The translations under genes were made by a program, and so were the position numbers. The notes under the pieces were generated by a model. It was given only the letters and a program-made list of their open reading frames with translations, searched no databases and was not told where the DNA came from. From Cordia subcordata (taxonomy: Eukaryota; Streptophyta; Magnoliopsida; Boraginales; Cordiaceae), in contig JAPTOF010000010.1 of the NCBI GenBank assembly GCA_028554755.1, positions 10,018,001 through 10,082,000 of the forward strand: a stretch of DNA of 64,000 nt, in the 5' to 3' direction. Below, piece by piece: positions 13,101 to 22,622 of the stretch; within the stretch, counting starts at the first letter, position 1, and every line of letters starts with the position of its first letter.

Positions 13101-13592
13101 ATATCGTCTACTCATAGGATACTTTCAGTTAATTTCATGTCATTCAAAGCACATGCTGGAAATAAAGATCCATCCTAAAATGTTACAAGTTACTGCTGAT
13201 TTAAATTATTACTAATTTAATGCAGTGCACCATATTCCTGAATATTTACTCACTCTTCCATGTTTTATGCAGCCAAATTGCTATTCAAGAGTTATAAGTG
13301 TGAATGGTGATGAACACATAATCATATTTGCCAAAAGAGATATTAAGCAGTGGGAAGAATTGTCATATGACTACAGGTTGGTTTTCCACTAAATTACTTT
13401 TATCAGTTTCTTTTGATTAATGTGTTCTAATACTTTTGTTGATGTTGCAGATTCTTTTCAATTGATGAACAACTTGCTTGTTACTGTGGCTTCCCAAGAT
13501 GCAGAGGTGTTGTAAATGATACTGAAGCTGAGGAACGAGCAGTGAAGTTACATGCACCACGTGGTGAATTGATAGACTGGCAAGAAGATTGA
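2..13592 (+). CDS. ATX1: ATX1/ATX2-type histone H3K4 methyltransferase (trithorax homologue), 5' partial
   Basis: Chromatin enzyme that methylates histone H3 lysine 4 in the nucleus. Exons read by eye with matching phases: 2-62 (tentative), 225-348, 504-608, 1979-2159, 3030-3167, 3312-3359, 4488-4605, 4733-4798, 4877-4938, 5153-5209, 6650-6718, 6818-7016, 8356-8640, 9382-9443, 9527-9604, 10606-10701, 13273-13376, 13451-13592 (TGA stop). All introns after exon 2 are GT-AG. Order: PWWP, PHD, extended PHD, SET, post-SET; about 644 codons from the PWWP exon on. PHD and SET residues match the ATX1/2 group rather than ATX3-5. Two oddities: no FYRN/FYRC coding sequence is visible between exons ending 2159 and starting 3030, and the first exon lacks a GT where a donor is expected. 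The N-terminus lies upstream of the window. Gene identity is firm; whether the locus is fully functional is open. Confidence 0.93.
225..608 (+). other. PWWP-domain exons of the ATX gene
   Basis: Exons 225-348 and 504-608 encode the PWWP chromatin-reader fold. It starts with the GHAMWPAIV signature and continues to [12 protein letters not shown], split after AG of the Arg codon, then [14 protein letters not shown]. The 348/504 junction (AG+G) and 608/1979 junction (AT+G) both restore conserved codons, which supports these boundaries. Exon 1979-2159 continues the acidic linker after PWWP and ends in MDLK, where the FYRN domain would normally begin. Confidence 0.9.
1041..1502 (+). mobile_element. 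TRIM retrotransposon relic in an ATX intron, split by a MITE
   Basis: A 74-bp LTR-like block at 1041-1114 (TGTTAAGAC to TTCAATA) is followed at once by a primer-binding-site-like string TGGTATTAGTGC at 1115-1126. It closely matches the reverse complement of the LTR at 22287-22361. A second, partly truncated LTR-like copy lies at about 1446-1502. Between them are a short non-coding interior and the Tourist-like MITE. There is no coding capacity, as expected for a terminal-repeat retrotransposon in miniature. Confidence 0.65.
1207..1442. mobile_element. Tourist-like (PIF/Harbinger-type) MITE
   Basis: A 236-bp AT-rich non-coding element. It begins GGGCCTGTTTGGATTGGC, ends with the inverted counterpart GCCAATACAAATGGGCCC, and is flanked by TTA on both sides (1204-1206 and 1443-1445). 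TIRs starting GGGCC with a TTA target duplication are typical of Tourist elements. The interior contains further self-complementary AAAAGCGCTT stretches. It sits inside the TRIM relic. A second copy is at 63583-63810. Confidence 0.8.
2385..2640 (+). mobile_element. LINE 3'-end relic in an ATX intron
   Basis: Decayed translation resembles the tail of plant LINE reverse transcriptases (a region like the I-W-x-L-W-x-E-R-N stretch). It ends with the string TTACTTCTCAAGAAAAG, which recurs in similar form at the end of the LINE relic at 12481-12999. A pyrimidine-rich tract (C/T only, about 2660-2720) follows. The element occupies the intron where FYRN/FYRC exons would be expected. Confidence 0.45.
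3030..4605 (+). other. PHD-finger exons of the ATX gene
   Basis: Exons 3030-3167, 3312-3359 and 4488-4605 encode a C4HC3 PHD zinc finger of the kind that binds the histone H3 tail. Visible ligands include CNVC, CDKC, the VHARC His/Cys pair and CNLC. The exon at 3030 opens with a Lys/Ser-rich linker leading to [15 protein letters not shown], the usual lead-in to this finger in ATX1/2. The 48-nt exon at 3312-3359 is exactly 16 codons, flanked by AG and GTAAGT. Confidence 0.92.
4733..7016 (+). other. Extended PHD (ePHD) exons of the ATX gene
   Basis: Exons 4733-4798, 4877-4938, 5153-5209, 6650-6718 and 6818-7016 encode the extended PHD module. It has the CCLC start, the [14 protein letters not shown] core, [14 protein letters not shown], and the HPLCARAAG segment, ending at LLSFCKRHR. 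In trithorax-type proteins this module sits directly before the SET region. The order and spacing here are complete, with no internal stop. Confidence 0.92.
7124..7157. repeat. (CT)n microsatellite
   Basis: An uninterrupted CT dinucleotide run in the intron after exon 6818-7016 of the ATX gene. Confidence 0.9.
7867..7981. repeat. Tandem 60-bp duplication in an ATX intron
   Basis: Two adjacent copies, 7867-7920 and 7927-7981, share GATC(A/G)TTAATTTGATTAAGGG and the downstream CCCTGCAAGCCAAGAA, with a few substitutions and one indel. They lie between exons 6818-7016 and 8356-8640. Confidence 0.88.
8356..13592 (+). other. SET and post-SET exons of the ATX gene
   Basis: Exon 8356-8640 carries the pre-SET linker ending RKRLAFG. 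SET then runs through exons 9382-9443, 9527-9604, 10606-10701, 13273-13376 and 13451-13592. Cofactor and catalytic motifs are intact: EYTGE, the NHSCEPNC knot split across 10701/13273, and the SYDYR tyrosine segment. The post-SET zinc motif is CYCGFPRC. The stop is at 13590-13592. All junctions keep frame, so the catalytic domain looks competent. Confidence 0.93.
12481..12999 (+). mobile_element. LINE 3' relic (zf-RVT region) in the longest ATX intron
   Basis: With several stops and shifts the plus strand reads like the zinc-binding tail of plant LINE reverse transcriptases. There is a [18 protein letters not shown] start, an ITVWEM-like middle, and an [13 protein letters not shown] end, followed by TTACTTCTCAAAAAAG. 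It lies in intron 10702-13272 and looks inactive. Confidence 0.6.
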
Positions 13593-15365
13593 GAGAGGTT
13601 AGGATATCCCTAGTCTTTTATTCTCGTCATCTTCCTAATCTCCTGCACATTAATATGACGGCATCAGATATGATGATTTTCAGTTTACACTTGCGATCTT
13701 TATGGCTTATCCAAGTGGCCCAGGTGTTTTAATCATTTTAAATCATTATGTGTGTTGTAAAGGTAAAGATAGGAGTGCAGAGTTATTTGCTGAGTCCTCA
13801 TTGTGCTAAAGGCATGTCTTAATCTTAAGAAAATTCTGAAGATGGTTTTCCTTGATCCAGTCACCTTGCTTCACCCCATTCCTTTGCTTTCTCCTCTTTT
13901 TCTGGTCAGGGGCTGTGGTTTTTTCCGGGGGTTGTTGAGATCTCTTCCAACTTAGAGAAAGGAGAAAAGTTTCTACTTCTGCGCATTATCCTCTTTATTT
14001 TATTCATATCCAGTGGTATTTGAGTCCTAATGAGTTCATATCACTTTCCCAAGTCAACTTCTGTTTTTCCATCATGTATACCTGTAATTATACAGAGTTA
14101 GTATATTTCCTTCTTTTCTTTCTTTTCAGTTATCTTGCAGTTCATCTCTTTCCTAAAATTGTTTTTATCAGAAGGTCACTCCCTATCCGTGTACTGATAA
14201 CTGTTTTCATCTTACTCATGCAGAACTTCTATGTAGTGGTGATTATATGCTGGGTGAGATCCTTCTGAAGACAAGTCTATCCTTGCTGCTAGGCTGCTCT
14301 GCGCTGCCTACCATTTCTGGAGGCAGATAACTTTCTACTGCTTCAGTTGTAATTTTCTCAACTATGCCTTCTGTCGTAAGGCCCAAGTAGTTGCTTTCCA
14401 GCTCCTATACATTTTTTGACTTCTCAAGAAAGAAGAGAAGCTCCTATACTTTCTGCCTTGTGGCAACTTTAGGAACTTAGAAAATTCTTGTCTTCATCAT
14501 CATTGTCTCATGAAGAAGGGTCCACAGCAACATAATTCAATGTTATGAGTTTATAGTGATTCTTATGCAAAGTAGAATGTTGTGAAGGAAAACTGAATAT
14601 TCTTATTTATAAAATCATGATTTCTCAAGGCTCGGATAATTTTCAGGCCGAGGGAAAGGGTTTCCAAGGTCGGGGCTTTATAGGGATGGAAACTGAATTG
14701 ATTTTGCAAGGGTTCGTCTCGCTTCCACCTTTGAGGGGTAGGTTGTTGAGGTAGGAAATCGGGAATGGGGTGAGAGGGTGGTGGTGATGGTGGGAGTTCA
14801 TAATGACTTCCCAGAGGGTTCTGGGGCTAGGTGTAGGAATGGGCAATTCCACCCTCCACTTCTGCGCCCAGTCCCTGGGCTATATGTTCTCTACATTGCA
14901 AAACCCAACTTTGTAACTATATATCCCCACCATTTTCCAAGCGGCTAAGATCTAGGCCCCAATATTCCACATAGGATTTTATTCCTTCTATCTTTTCTCT
15001 TGTTATACAATTGCTTGTAAATACTTGTCGACTATATTTTCTTTTGTTACTTGTCAGTGTTTAATTCATATCGAACATTAAATGAGCGTTGTAGATGGAC
15101 TCCTAAATTGATAGGAATATAATGGAGAAGCATAAACTTGCTTCTTTCTAGAGATTACAGATGGAGAACAATTGATGCCGTGCTAGTAGGTCACAAGTCG
15201 GTGTGAAAGTATTTAGTATTTAATTTTGCAAAGGATGGCTTTAGACATGTTAGTTATTTCTGACGTCGACCTTGCATGAGAGTGAATTTGGTATTAGTGG
15301 AAGGTTGAATATTCTGATCTTGGTAGGTTTCGTTTGGTACTTTTTGCTGAGTTTGTAAGACAATT
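13593..15365. other. Region downstream of the ATX gene; 3' UTR not delimited
   Basis: No coding sequence is supported. The first few hundred bases probably include the ATX 3' UTR, but I cannot place a poly(A) site. A G-rich segment at about 14640-14880 has low-complexity GGTGGTGGTGATGG runs. Short open frames here look incidental. Confidence 0.5.
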
Positions 15366-16080
15366 GTTTTTTGTTTTCTCGAAAAGTGAAAATTTTATTA
15401 ATATTCAAAAAAAGGAAATGCAAGAAGCAACCCCATGATCAAGTACATAAGCAACTAAGGTTATTTACATATTCTTGCATGTTATCTATGTTAGTTATAC
15501 AATGACTTTTAGTCTAAAAACAAATATTGTAAAACAAATGATTCTTCAAAAATAGGATGGAAGATTCCTTCTCTTCAAAAGCTTTATGATTTTTTACTCT
15601 CCAAAGGCCCCAAATAATCGCAAGAAGAATTATAGGAACAATTTTCTTGTTATATTTCAGAGGTCTTGATTCCATTTCAAGCATAAATCTCCTCAAACAA
15701 CGACTTTGAGGTGACCTATTGGGTCCCTAACATATTATATGCCAACTTCCAAAGTCTTCTATCTCACACAATCAAGCTAAAGGTGTTCCATTGATTTCAA
15801 ATTGTCATTACAAAAAAGAACATCTATTCACAACAACTTGGTACTCTTTTTTGCAAATTACCAAAGTTAAAATTTTCCCCATATGCTTCCCAAACACAAA
15901 GGGGAACTTTGTTGGGTGCTTTTGTCTTCCACACTCCCTTCCATGGAAAATTAATCCGACTATTAGATTCAATCTCATTAACAAGAACACTATGGTAAGA
16001 TTTCATCATGAAGATGCTATTTTTCTCCAAAGTAGATTTTGGTTTTCTCCATATTTACTTGATAATGTGAAAGATTATCA
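15366..16080 (-). mobile_element. LINE 3' relic (zf-RVT region), minus strand
   Basis: On the minus strand the interval about 16030-15824 encodes the FPWKGVWKTKAPNKVPLCVW stretch, typical of the zinc-binding domain after plant LINE reverse transcriptases. The interval 15696-15514 continues with IIWGLWRVKNHKAFEEKE. An A/T-rich 3' end lies near 15366. The 5' part is absent and frames are broken. Confidence 0.7.
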
Positions 16081-17160
16081 GAAAAGCTTCCCTGCTCGGA
16101 CCCGAATGGCTTGATTGGGCGAACCTACCAAACAATTAAAATAGTTAATCGGGTCAATTTAGGGCGACCTGTTTATTGCTGGCGAAAGGAACTCTGATAC
16201 TTAAGTTAGTAACTATATCAAGATTGTTGCATGTAGTAGTTGTGTTTATACTAGCTCTTTCCTAAACTGGAAGAGAGATTTATTTCTTACCTTTGCTGTA
16301 GTATGAATATATGAGGCTAAATACGGTGAAAAGTATGAAAGCCGTTACCTTATTTCATAATATGGTATTGAGCCAAGCAAAAGTCTCTCTCCCATACCTA
16401 ACCCATCTTTCTTCGTCGTTTTCCCTATATATGTGTATATACCTAGCCTTAACCCTAATCCCTTTTTTGATTAACCCCTTTCCTGACCACGGTGAGCAAT
16501 GTCGACTGCACCACCCCTTTCCCAACCACGGTGAGCAAAGCTGACTGCACCACCTTTTTCCCTGAGCTTCGACGACCTCTTCTCCTTGTTGTTGACCACT
16601 GCCACCACGGGACACCATCAGAGACGCGAAATGGTACCTGATATCTCATATTTTTCTAAATCTATTCACAACCATACCACGACCTAGCCCACCAAATTCC
16701 GACCAAGACCCCGGCTTCCCCGTCGTCCAAGAATGACTAGGGTGCATGGTGTTATCTCAGACATGTTGCAAGGACAATCTCTAGATTTGGATTTAACAAC
16801 ATATTATAGTTAGTTCCAAAGTTCTATGCTCGAGTTTTAAGATTTGTTCCCCATCACCACAGATCTGAAGAAGATTGCGCAATATAGGATCATTTCTATC
16901 TTATTCTTTGGTTACTCTGTCTTATTCTTTGGTAACATGGCCTTCCCTCTCTGTATAAGTCTATTCACTCTTAGCTCGTTTGAGTCCACCTTGCCAATAT
17001 TGGAGGATGCTTATGCACAGTTGCATCATGCTCACCATAGTCTGTGACAGCTACTCCACCTCTAGATTAGTTTGTTCCTATCACTCTCACACAGTGGGGT
17101 CGAGGACATGGCACTTTTGGACGTGAGGGCGGCTACTCCAATACCGACCAAAGCCCTCAT

Positions 17161-17202
17161 TGCACCTATTGCAATAAAGTGGGACATGTTCGTGACACTT
17201 GT
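17161..17202 (+). pseudogene. Copia C Gag zinc knuckle
   Basis: Translation gives CTYCNKVGHVRDTC, a complete C-X2-C-X4-H-X4-C nucleocapsid knuckle, followed by WSLHG and then a stop. The surrounding Gag frame is fragmented. A degenerate 40-bp tandem repeat lies upstream at about 16475-16553. Confidence 0.8.
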
Positions 17203-17417
17203 TGGAGCCTCCATGGTTGACCCACCATGTCGCAAATGCTGTTCAAGCCTTTCCATTAGACAATTCGACTACTCAGCCCAACATGGTGACTATTATTGAG
17301 GAAGAGAACTCTCAGCTCTTATAATTGCAGGCATCTCAACAAGCAATGCATCCTACTTAGAGCACTATTGCCTCTTATGCCAATGCCAATTTCTCCTCTA
17401 CACTTCTTTTTAACATT

Positions 17418-18195
17418 ATGCCGAAACCTAGTCCTTGGATAATTGATTTCGGTGCGTCTGATCATATCAGTAGTAATGTTCATTTCCTTTCTAATTTTCG
17501 TCTTAGTTCTTTCTCCAGTGTCACACTTGCAGATGGCTTTTCTATGCCTGCTTGTGGAGTTAGTAGTGCTAATCCCACACTTTCTATTACGTTACCTTCG
17601 TTATATTTTTCACAGTTTCCTGTTAATCCTTTTGCAGTTTTCTTTTAATCTTTTGTTTGTTACTAGAGTTACTAAATCCGTTAATTATTCCGTAATTTTT
17701 ACTTCTAACTCTGTGTCTCTTCAGGATCTGAAGACAGGCATGAAGATTTGTACCAAACATGAAGAGCGTGGACTTTACTATCTTGATCATAACGTCACGA
17801 GCATGTGCATTGTTGCCCTGACACCGGAGCCAGTCCATACTCGTCTGGGACATCTGTTGTTAGCTAGTCTCAAGAAAATGGTTCCTAGCCTTAGTCATGT
17901 TAGTGAGATTGTTTGTGAGTTGTGTCAGTTAGGTAAACATAGTCGTAGTTCCTTTAGTGGTCGAGTCAATAAGCGAGCTGCTTCCTCTTTTGCCTTTGTT
18001 CATTCTTACATTTGGGGTCTTAGTCGTATTGTTTCGAAATCTGGATTTCATTATCTTGTTACGTTTATTGATTATTATTCTTGCATGACTTGGCTTTTCT
18101 TAATGAAAGAACATTCTGAAGTTTTTTCCATCTTCTCTACCTTTTATAATAAAACTCACGCAATTTGCAATTTCCATAAAAACTCTTCGAAGTGA
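17418..18195 (+). pseudogene. Copia C protease and integrase remnant
   Basis: The frame from 17418 contains WIIDFGASDHIS, a copia aspartic protease motif with Asp-Phe-Gly in place of Asp-Ser-Gly. After a shift, the frame from about 17740 gives the GAG-pre-integrase HTRLGHL motif, the CELCQLGKHSR zinc segment and VTFIDYYSCMTWLFLMK. The first catalytic Asp appears replaced (HSYIWGLS where HSDIWGP is usual). It is non-functional. Confidence 0.8.
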
Positions 18196-19020
18196 TAATG
18201 CTAAAGAATATTTGTTTGCTGCTTTCATTTTGGTTTTCTACACTTATGGCATCCTTAATCAAACATCTTGTGCACACAATCGACAGTAAAATGAGGTTGC
18301 TGAATGAAAAAATCACCATCTCATTGTGGCAGCTTGTACCCTTCTCCATATGCATGTGCCTCTTCGTTTTTAGGATGATGCTGTTTTGACTTCCTTTTAT
18401 CTTATTAATTAAAATATTGAATGCTTTCCCTTTGTACTTAATGATCAAACTCGCTTCTCCATTTTATCTCCTGTGACCTTATTTATGCCTTACCCTCTCA
18501 GGTTTTTGGTTGTATGTGTTTTGTTTATAATCTTTCTTGGGGTAGACAAGTTAGGAGCTTGGTTCATTAAGTGTCTTTCTTGGGTATACTTGACGTCAAA
18601 AAGGGTATTTTTGTTACTTTTCACAACTCAATAAATGGTTCATTTTTGCTGATGTCACATACTTCGAGACTACCTCGTACTTTGCTTTGACTTCTACCCT
18701 GGTGATTGAGTCATTACCCCTACCAGTGCATATCTTTGATACCTTTTCCCCTCCTTCTCTTGCTCTTACCCCTTTACCAGTGATCAATTCATGACTGGAC
18801 TGATTGGAGATTCGAGTTTATACGTCCTCCCCGTCTACCGTCGCCTATGTGGTACCAACCAACTCGTTGCCTTCAGATCCAGTCCCTGTCAATGGACCTT
18901 TTGACATTGATCTCCCTATTGCTCTATTTAAAGGTACTCGCTCTTGCCTCACTCGCCATCCTATTTCTAATTTCATCCCTTTCCTATGTCTTCTTTATTG
19001 CCTCTTTATCTTTTGTTTCC

Positions 19021-20440
19021 ATACGTAAAGGTATGGCAAAAGCATTTGTTGATCCAGGTTGGCGAGGTACGATGCTTGGGAAGATGTGTGCGTTATGTGA
19101 TAATGGAACTTGGGAGATGGTTGAGTTACTGCCAGGTAAGTCTCTTGTTGGTTTTCATTAGGTGTATACTATAAAGGTATCTTCGAACGAACGTGTTGAT
19201 CGCCCCATGGCATGTCTTGAATAGGTAGTTGCTAGGCTAATGGGCGACCCGAATTAGAATCCAGCCTATCCTAGCCTAATAGGCCGATATAGTAAGTCGT
19301 AAATCTGGGTTCTCAGGAATAAGTTTTAATCAGTGTAGGTAGAACCTCTTCAAGTTTAAAGACTAGCTCTTCCCTCTCTTGCTTCTGTATGGTTGTTGGG
19401 TTATTTCGTATTCATTCTTTGTTTTTTGTCCTAAACATAATGTTAAACAACTATCAAGTGAAATAGAGTTATGTTTGTTGCCCACAACATGGGAGAAAAG
19501 AACTTATTTTGTGCATCAATCCATTCCCGCAAGAGGTAAAGTCCTTCCTCTTCTCCGCTTTACCTCACACTGATCTTCTTCAGCTGCAGCTCTTGCTTCC
19601 TTTCTCATAACTCTTTGATGCTCATTCCTATATGAGTAGACCAAGGGTCATAGTACTTGATGGCTATCCATCATTTTTTCCAACTGGCTTAGCTTAGAGA
19701 TATGGCCAAGGGAATACACAGGTTTACGGCTTTGATCACGGTGACACTTTTTCTCCTGTTGCAAAATTGTCCTCTATCCGTATATTTCTTGCACTTGCTT
19801 TTATAGATAATTGGTCTTTTCATCAACTTGATATTGAAAACATTTTTTATTAATGGTGATCTTGATGAAGAGATATACATGGGGCAATCTCTAATGTTTG
19901 TTGCTTAATGGTGACCTTGATGAAGAGGTACCCAATTCTTAAATCCTTTTCTGGAAAAGTATTACTTTAAAGTGATAGAGAACACATGAACATTATTGGG
20001 TAGTCAGATGCAAATTTGGCAGATAGTCCTTTTGATATGCGGTCGGCCTCTGGATATTTTGTGTTCATTAGTGGAAATTTGGTCTCATGAAAGAGTAAGA
20101 AGCAAGATATTATTGCGTGATCAAGTGCTGGATCAGAATATAGAGTTATGGTCTTGCTACTTGTGAGCTAATATGGGTCAAGAATCTTTTCACAAAAATT
20201 GGTTTGATCGTTTTAGTTCGATGAAGTATATTTGTGATAATCAAGTTGCCATTCACATTGCTACAGATCTACTGTTCCATGAACAAACCAAACACATAGA
20301 GATCGATTGTCACTTTGTGAGAGAGAAGTTGTCAAAAGAGCTTGTTACTTCCTATGTTAGCTTTAGCAATTAATTAGTTGATTTGTTTACGAAATCACTT
20401 AATGGTCGCAGAATAATTATGCATTCTCTTCTAGTCAATG
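19021..20440 (+). pseudogene. Copia C reverse transcriptase and RNase H remnant
   Basis: About 19033-19185 encodes the reverse-transcriptase lead-in (WRGTMLGKMCALCDNGTWEM). About 19745-19860 encodes AKLSSIRIFLALAF and FHQLDIEN. RNase H follows in 20000-20440 with SDANLADSPFDMRSASGYF, an SAGSEYR equivalent of [17 protein letters not shown] and [14 protein letters not shown]. Large parts are missing and frames change several times. Confidence 0.78.
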
Positions 20441-20593
20441 TATACCAAACCCAGAAATGCTCAAGTTGGGTCAGAGTATATCCATGTCATTACCTATTCA
20501 GTAGGAATGATATGTAGTAGGATTCTCGACAAGTTTTCAACTAAATTTAAACCCAGTTATAGAGATTGAACATGGTAAAGTATTAAACTATAA

Positions 20594-21111
20594 CTAGTTG
20601 ACCACTTATGTGATGCACGGATATGAATTAGATATAATAAAATTATAAAGGCAATTTATTATATTAAATAAATTTTAAATATTTAAATTCGATTAATAGC
20701 TGGGCATTTATTTATATTGTTATTTAGTCGAAAATGATATTTATTTTCTATATATTTTGTTTTTGCTTAACTTAGATATTTGCATTCTTTTCTAATAGTT
20801 GCATACTAAATGTTGCATCAATTAGATTGATAATAGGTTATATTGATGTGTCAACGAAAAAAGGGAAATATCATGTAATGTTGACGAAAAACAAAAGAAA
20901 AAAGTCTTTACATTAAGTCGGTTTTGACTATTTAACTTGGGGGCAAAGGGTATAAGGGATATGTTAAGTGCTGGTTAAGTTTTTCTTTTTGGGTCAAGAG
21001 TGGTGGATGTGTGATTTAAAAAAGGAAAAATCCAAGAGCCTTTGGTGGTTTGGAAAATTGGAGGGAAGCAAATACGAGGCTTGGGGTTCTTGCTTTATGT
21101 AATAGTATAGA
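20594..21111 (-). mobile_element. Candidate non-autonomous Helitron
   Basis: Read on the minus strand the element starts TCTATACTATTACATAAAGC and ends GTGGTCAACTAG. It is flanked by A at its 5' side and T at its 3' side. A 5' TC, a 3' CTRR and insertion between A and T are the Helitron rules. An imperfect CCGTGCATCAC segment lies shortly before the 3' end, where a hairpin is usual. About 518 bp, no coding capacity. Confidence 0.55.
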
Positions 21112-22100
21112 TAAATTAATAATCAATGAGTATTGGAATTCTATAGTGAATTTAATGAAAAACTTAATCATAATTCTAATCCTAACTCCAAAATGAAAAA
21201 AAGGAAAAAAAGTAAAAAACAATGTATTAAATATGCAAAAAGAATGCATCTCTCAATGCAAAAAATGCATATATATACTTGCACGTCTTTCACTATTTGG
21301 GAATTTTTGTATAATTTATAAAGTCAAAATTTATGACTAGTAATTTAAGAATTTGTATTTTATGAAGTGTGGCTAATTACATTGTCTAGCCAAATGATGA
21401 AAAGGGTTAGCTGATTGATATATGTATTGGACCATGACAAATATTGGCCCATTGTTATCACTTTGTCTATTGGGCCAATGGTATTATTTTATGCACTAGG
21501 CAAGCATTCATATGCAAATGTATGTTCTTTTATTTATTGATTATGATAATTCAGTAGTTTTGGTTTGAGGTTCAAATTTTTTTTTTTAAGTTCTATTTCT
21601 ATAAACCCTATTAGATTATCTATTGCTAACATTTGAAAAACACACACCTTAATAGATACCCAGTTAGTTTTGGATTGTTATTTATAATTGGTCAAATATT
21701 CTTTGATTTCGGGTTTAAATTCTATTTGTTGCGATTCATGCGAATGAAACATCTTGTCCTACTTAGTTTATAAGTTATGTGGTGTAGGTCGTGCTACTTA
21801 ACTTTTCCAAATGGTTGATCTACTGTGATTTGGAGAATCTATATATGTTATTATCATTTCTTAGTAAATTCAAAACTTAAATTTCTCAAGTTTTATTATT
21901 TGATCATGTTGCATGTAAAGACATGGTTTTCTTGTTAAGTTAATGGAGTGGTTGAGTGATATATATTGGTAAATCTGAGTTTAGTCATCACCCTATAATC
22001 AAGACATGGTATTTTTCTTCTTTTTGTAAGCAGTTCTCATGTTAAATGGTTTAGTTTAAGATTTGTTTAGATGAATGTTTATCGTTTCCAAAATTGGAGA
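21112..22100. other. AT-rich intergenic DNA
   Basis: No gene, LTR or inverted-repeat element recognised. The open frames at 21016-21321 are lysine-rich low-complexity reads. Confidence 0.5.
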
Positions 22101-22361
22101 TGTTGCCTATTATATGTGGCTAAAAACTTAAACTTGTAGAGAAGATATTGGTTTATTAATTTATTGTGTTAATACGCCCTCTCACGTGCAGCGTAATTTG
22201 TTTAGAGCTTGCACGTAGACACTTTAATTAAATGGGTGGCGGTAAGGATCAAACCTGTGCCGTTTGGCTTTCAAGCTCTGATACCATGTTAGAGTGACCA
22301 CCTCATCTAAAAGTTTAAGCTTGTAGAGAGGATATTGGTTTATTAATTTATTGTGTTAACA
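22101..22361 (-). mobile_element. TRIM retrotransposon with intact primer-binding site
   Basis: Two 74-75-bp direct repeats (22101-22174 and 22287-22361) share TTGGTTTATTAATTTATTGT. They enclose about 112 bp. Directly inside the right copy, the minus strand reads TGGTATCAGAGC (plus 22275-22286), an exact match to the usual initiator-Met tRNA primer site. The right copy is bounded by TG and CA. The left copy ends ATA and differs at its outer end. No target duplication is evident. There is no coding sequence, as expected for a TRIM. Confidence 0.8.
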
Positions 22362-22390
22362 GTAGGTTACTTCATTTATTTTATTTGTAA

Positions 22391-22622
22391 TTTATTATAA
22401 GATGTTTTTTACATAGAAAAGTATGATCTGTTTTGAGTTTTCATAGGATATTTTTGATAAAATGTCTTATATAGAGTGGTAAAAAAAAGATAAGGATAGA
22501 TTGCTTATATCTTATAAGATAAAAAGTATAGTTTGGTTTGAATTTTCATAATATAATGTGATAAAATATCTTATATCTTAGATGCCTCCTTTATATCAAT
22601 AAGATAAGCATCTTATAATAAG
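22391..22622. mobile_element. MITE related to the 47.5-kb copy
   Basis: Its interior (ATCTTATAAGATAAAAAGT followed by TAGTTTGGTTTGAATTTTCATAA) matches the interior of the element at 47528-47768. The right end has TCAATAAGATAAGCATCTTATAATAAG. A weak left counterpart, TTATTATAAGATG, is at about 22392. The left TIR is eroded. Confidence 0.55.

Larger units (their letters stand above)
16363..20450 (+). mobile_element. Degenerate Ty1/copia element (copia C)
   Basis: A decayed copia polyprotein in the order Gag zinc knuckle, protease, integrase, reverse transcriptase, RNase H. A primer-site-like TGGTATTGAGCC at 16363-16374 suggests where the 5' LTR ended. LTRs themselves are not recognisable at either end, so the limits are approximate. 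Stops and frameshifts occur throughout, and the Helitron-like element lies just downstream. Confidence 0.75.

Noticed and set aside
17443..18195. 250-codon open frame starting with hydrophobic stretches, looking like a membrane protein
   Set aside because: The first part is the out-of-frame shadow of the copia protease. The second part is decayed copia integrase.
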